5,693 nt of DNA from Chloroflexota bacterium (GTDB lineage Bacteria > Chloroflexota > Dehalococcoidia > Lucifugimonadales > JAPUKM01): contig JAPUKM010000124.1 in assembly GCA_027295645.1 (NCBI GenBank), positions 1-5,693 of the forward strand, read 5' to 3'. Every line of letters starts with the position of its first letter. Position 1 is the stretch's first letter. A program made the translations under genes and the position numbers. The notes below the pieces were generated by a model. The model did no database searches. It was not told where the DNA came from and saw nothing but the letters and a program-made list of their open reading frames with translations. Of this stretch, positions 5,375 through 5,693 are shown in pieces.

Positions 5375-5404
5375 ATTGTGCCAGTCCCCACCACACGATT
5401 GCAA
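5375..5404 (-). promoter_or_regulatory. Possible promoter of the ABC importer operon
   Basis: Read on the - strand, TTGCAA (5404-5399) is followed after 18 bases by CACAAT (5380-5375), preceded by an extended -10 TG. Four of six bases match in each box, so the support is moderate. The -10 overlaps a small palindrome, ACAAT-AAC-ATTGT (5367-5379), which could be an operator; a regulator is not identified. Confidence 0.3.
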
Positions 5405-5426
5405 ACGGGTGTCACGTTCTGTATAT

Positions 5427-5471
5427 TCGCTTCGACATGTTCTCCGCATAGGAGATTGGGACTCGAAGCGA
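5427..5471. repeat. Nested inverted repeat in divergent intergenic region
   Basis: TCGCTTCGA (5427-5435) is the exact reverse complement of TCGAAGCGA (5463-5471). Inside, and almost on the same centre, TCTCC (5441-5445) and GGAGA (5451-5455) form a second pair around GCATA. The right arm touches the -35 box of the tRNA-Val promoter. It could be a regulator site or an RNA hairpin ahead of the importer genes. Confidence 0.45.
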
Positions 5472-5500
5472 TTGACCTCCAGGTTACCCGGTGCTCTAAT
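5472..5500 (+). promoter_or_regulatory. Promoter of tRNA-Val(TAC)
   Basis: TTGACC (5472-5477), exactly 17 bases, then TCTAAT (5495-5500), each one mismatch from consensus. A TG at 5492-5493 makes it an extended -10. Transcription would begin near 5507, about seven bases before the tRNA, and could continue into the downstream methyltransferase gene. Confidence 0.75.
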
Positions 5501-5513
5501 ATAGCTGAATCGC

Positions 5514-5587
5514 GGGCGATTAGCTCAGCTGGTTAGAGCGCCTGCTTTACACGCAGGAGGCCGGAGGTTCGAGTCCTCCATCGCCCA
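5514..5587 (+). tRNA. tRNA-Val (anticodon TAC)
   Basis: Acceptor GGGCGAT (5514-5520) pairs perfectly with ATCGCCC (5580-5586), discriminator A5587. The D stem is GCTC/GAGC, the anticodon stem CCTGC/GCAGG, and the loop TTTACAC holds TAC at 5548-5550, reading GUA and other GUN codons. The T arm is GGAGG, TTCGAGT, CCTCC. CCA is not encoded (CAT follows). It is the second valine isoacceptor in the window and differs from the first mainly in the T arm. Confidence 0.97.
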
Positions 5588-5617
5588 CATAACGAGGCTC
5601 CTGTTACTTGGATTGAT

Positions 5618-5693
5618 ATGAACCAGCTCACGTATACGGTGCTGCCGACCGCTCTGGGCTGGGTGGGCATAGTGGCTTCGCCCAGAGGCATTC
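5618..5693 (+). CDS. Probable methylated-DNA-protein cysteine methyltransferase, N-terminus, partial
   Basis: The gene begins at ATG 5618 and runs off the right edge after 25 codons. The visible sequence includes TVLPTALGWVGIVASPRGI. Known: Ogt/MGMT-family DNA repair proteins, which transfer alkyl groups from O6-alkylguanine to their own cysteine, have an N-terminal strand pair of the form T-P-L-G-x-(V/L)-x-x-(V/A)-x-S-x-x-G-(L/I). The match here is good in pattern. The active-site PCHR motif lies outside the window, so this cannot be confirmed. A weak GGA (5610-5612) precedes the start. The gene is 30 bases downstream of tRNA-Val and may be read from the same promoter. Confidence 0.55.
   Translation, partial: MNQLTYTVLPTALGWVGIVASPRGI

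Noticed and set aside
1125..5414. Exact 12-mer TGACACCCGTTT at 1125-1136 (+) and again at 5403-5414 on the - strand
   Set aside because: One or two shared 12-mers are expected by chance in a window of this size, and the second copy has no -10 box at the matching distance.
5335..5415. Longer binding-protein frame starting at 5415 or 5376
   Set aside because: The added residues are acidic and would spoil the lipoprotein signal, and the strong GGAGAG points to GTG 5334.
1..5693. CRISPR array, insertion sequence, phage or toxin-antitoxin genes
   Set aside because: No regularly spaced repeats, terminal inverted repeats with a transposase, or matching small gene pairs were seen.

Overview
The window comes from a bacterial chromosome with moderately high GC. 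The long Pro/Thr-rich linker after the lipoprotein cysteine of the solute-binding protein and the general gene style suggest a Chloroflexota-like lineage (Dehalococcoidia or SAR202 type). That placement is an inference; no rRNA or other marker gene is present to confirm it.

Left part (1-1027, + strand): molybdenum cofactor genes. The first 37 bases encode a C-terminus ending MYQIGG*, which matches the double-glycine tail of MoaA. After a 120-base gap holding a perfect 10-bp hairpin and a possible 16-codon leader ORF comes one uninterrupted 289-codon gene. It encodes a complete RNase HI domain followed directly by a complete MoaC domain. MoaA and MoaC act consecutively in making cyclic pyranopterin monophosphate, so the moaA remnant supports the MoaC assignment. 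The RNase HI fusion is the most unusual item in the window.

Middle (1028-1604, + strand): a G-rich stretch, a consensus promoter (TTGACA, 17 bp, TAACAT) and four closely spaced tRNA genes: Met(CAT), Val(CAC), Leu(CAG) and Arg(GCG). The Val and Arg genes encode the 3' CCA; Met and Leu do not. The Arg anticodon GCG is unusual for a bacterium.

Right part (1650-5334, - strand): a three-gene operon converging on the tRNA cluster, read right to left: a family-5 lipoprotein solute-binding protein, then a DppB-type and a DppC-type permease. This is an ABC importer of the peptide/nickel/opine class. No ATP-binding subunit is present, so the ATPases must be encoded elsewhere. Three starts were moved inward from the longest open frame: binding protein to GTG 5334 (strong Shine-Dalgarno), DppB to ATG 3550, DppC to ATG 2558.

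Right edge (5335-5693): a divergent intergenic region with a nested inverted repeat and a good extended -10 promoter (TTGACC, 17 bp, TCTAAT) for a lone tRNA-Val(TAC). This is followed by the first 25 codons of a probable methylated-DNA-protein cysteine methyltransferase running off the window. No CRISPR array, insertion sequence, transposase or phage gene was seen. No stretch over 300 bases lacks a gene.
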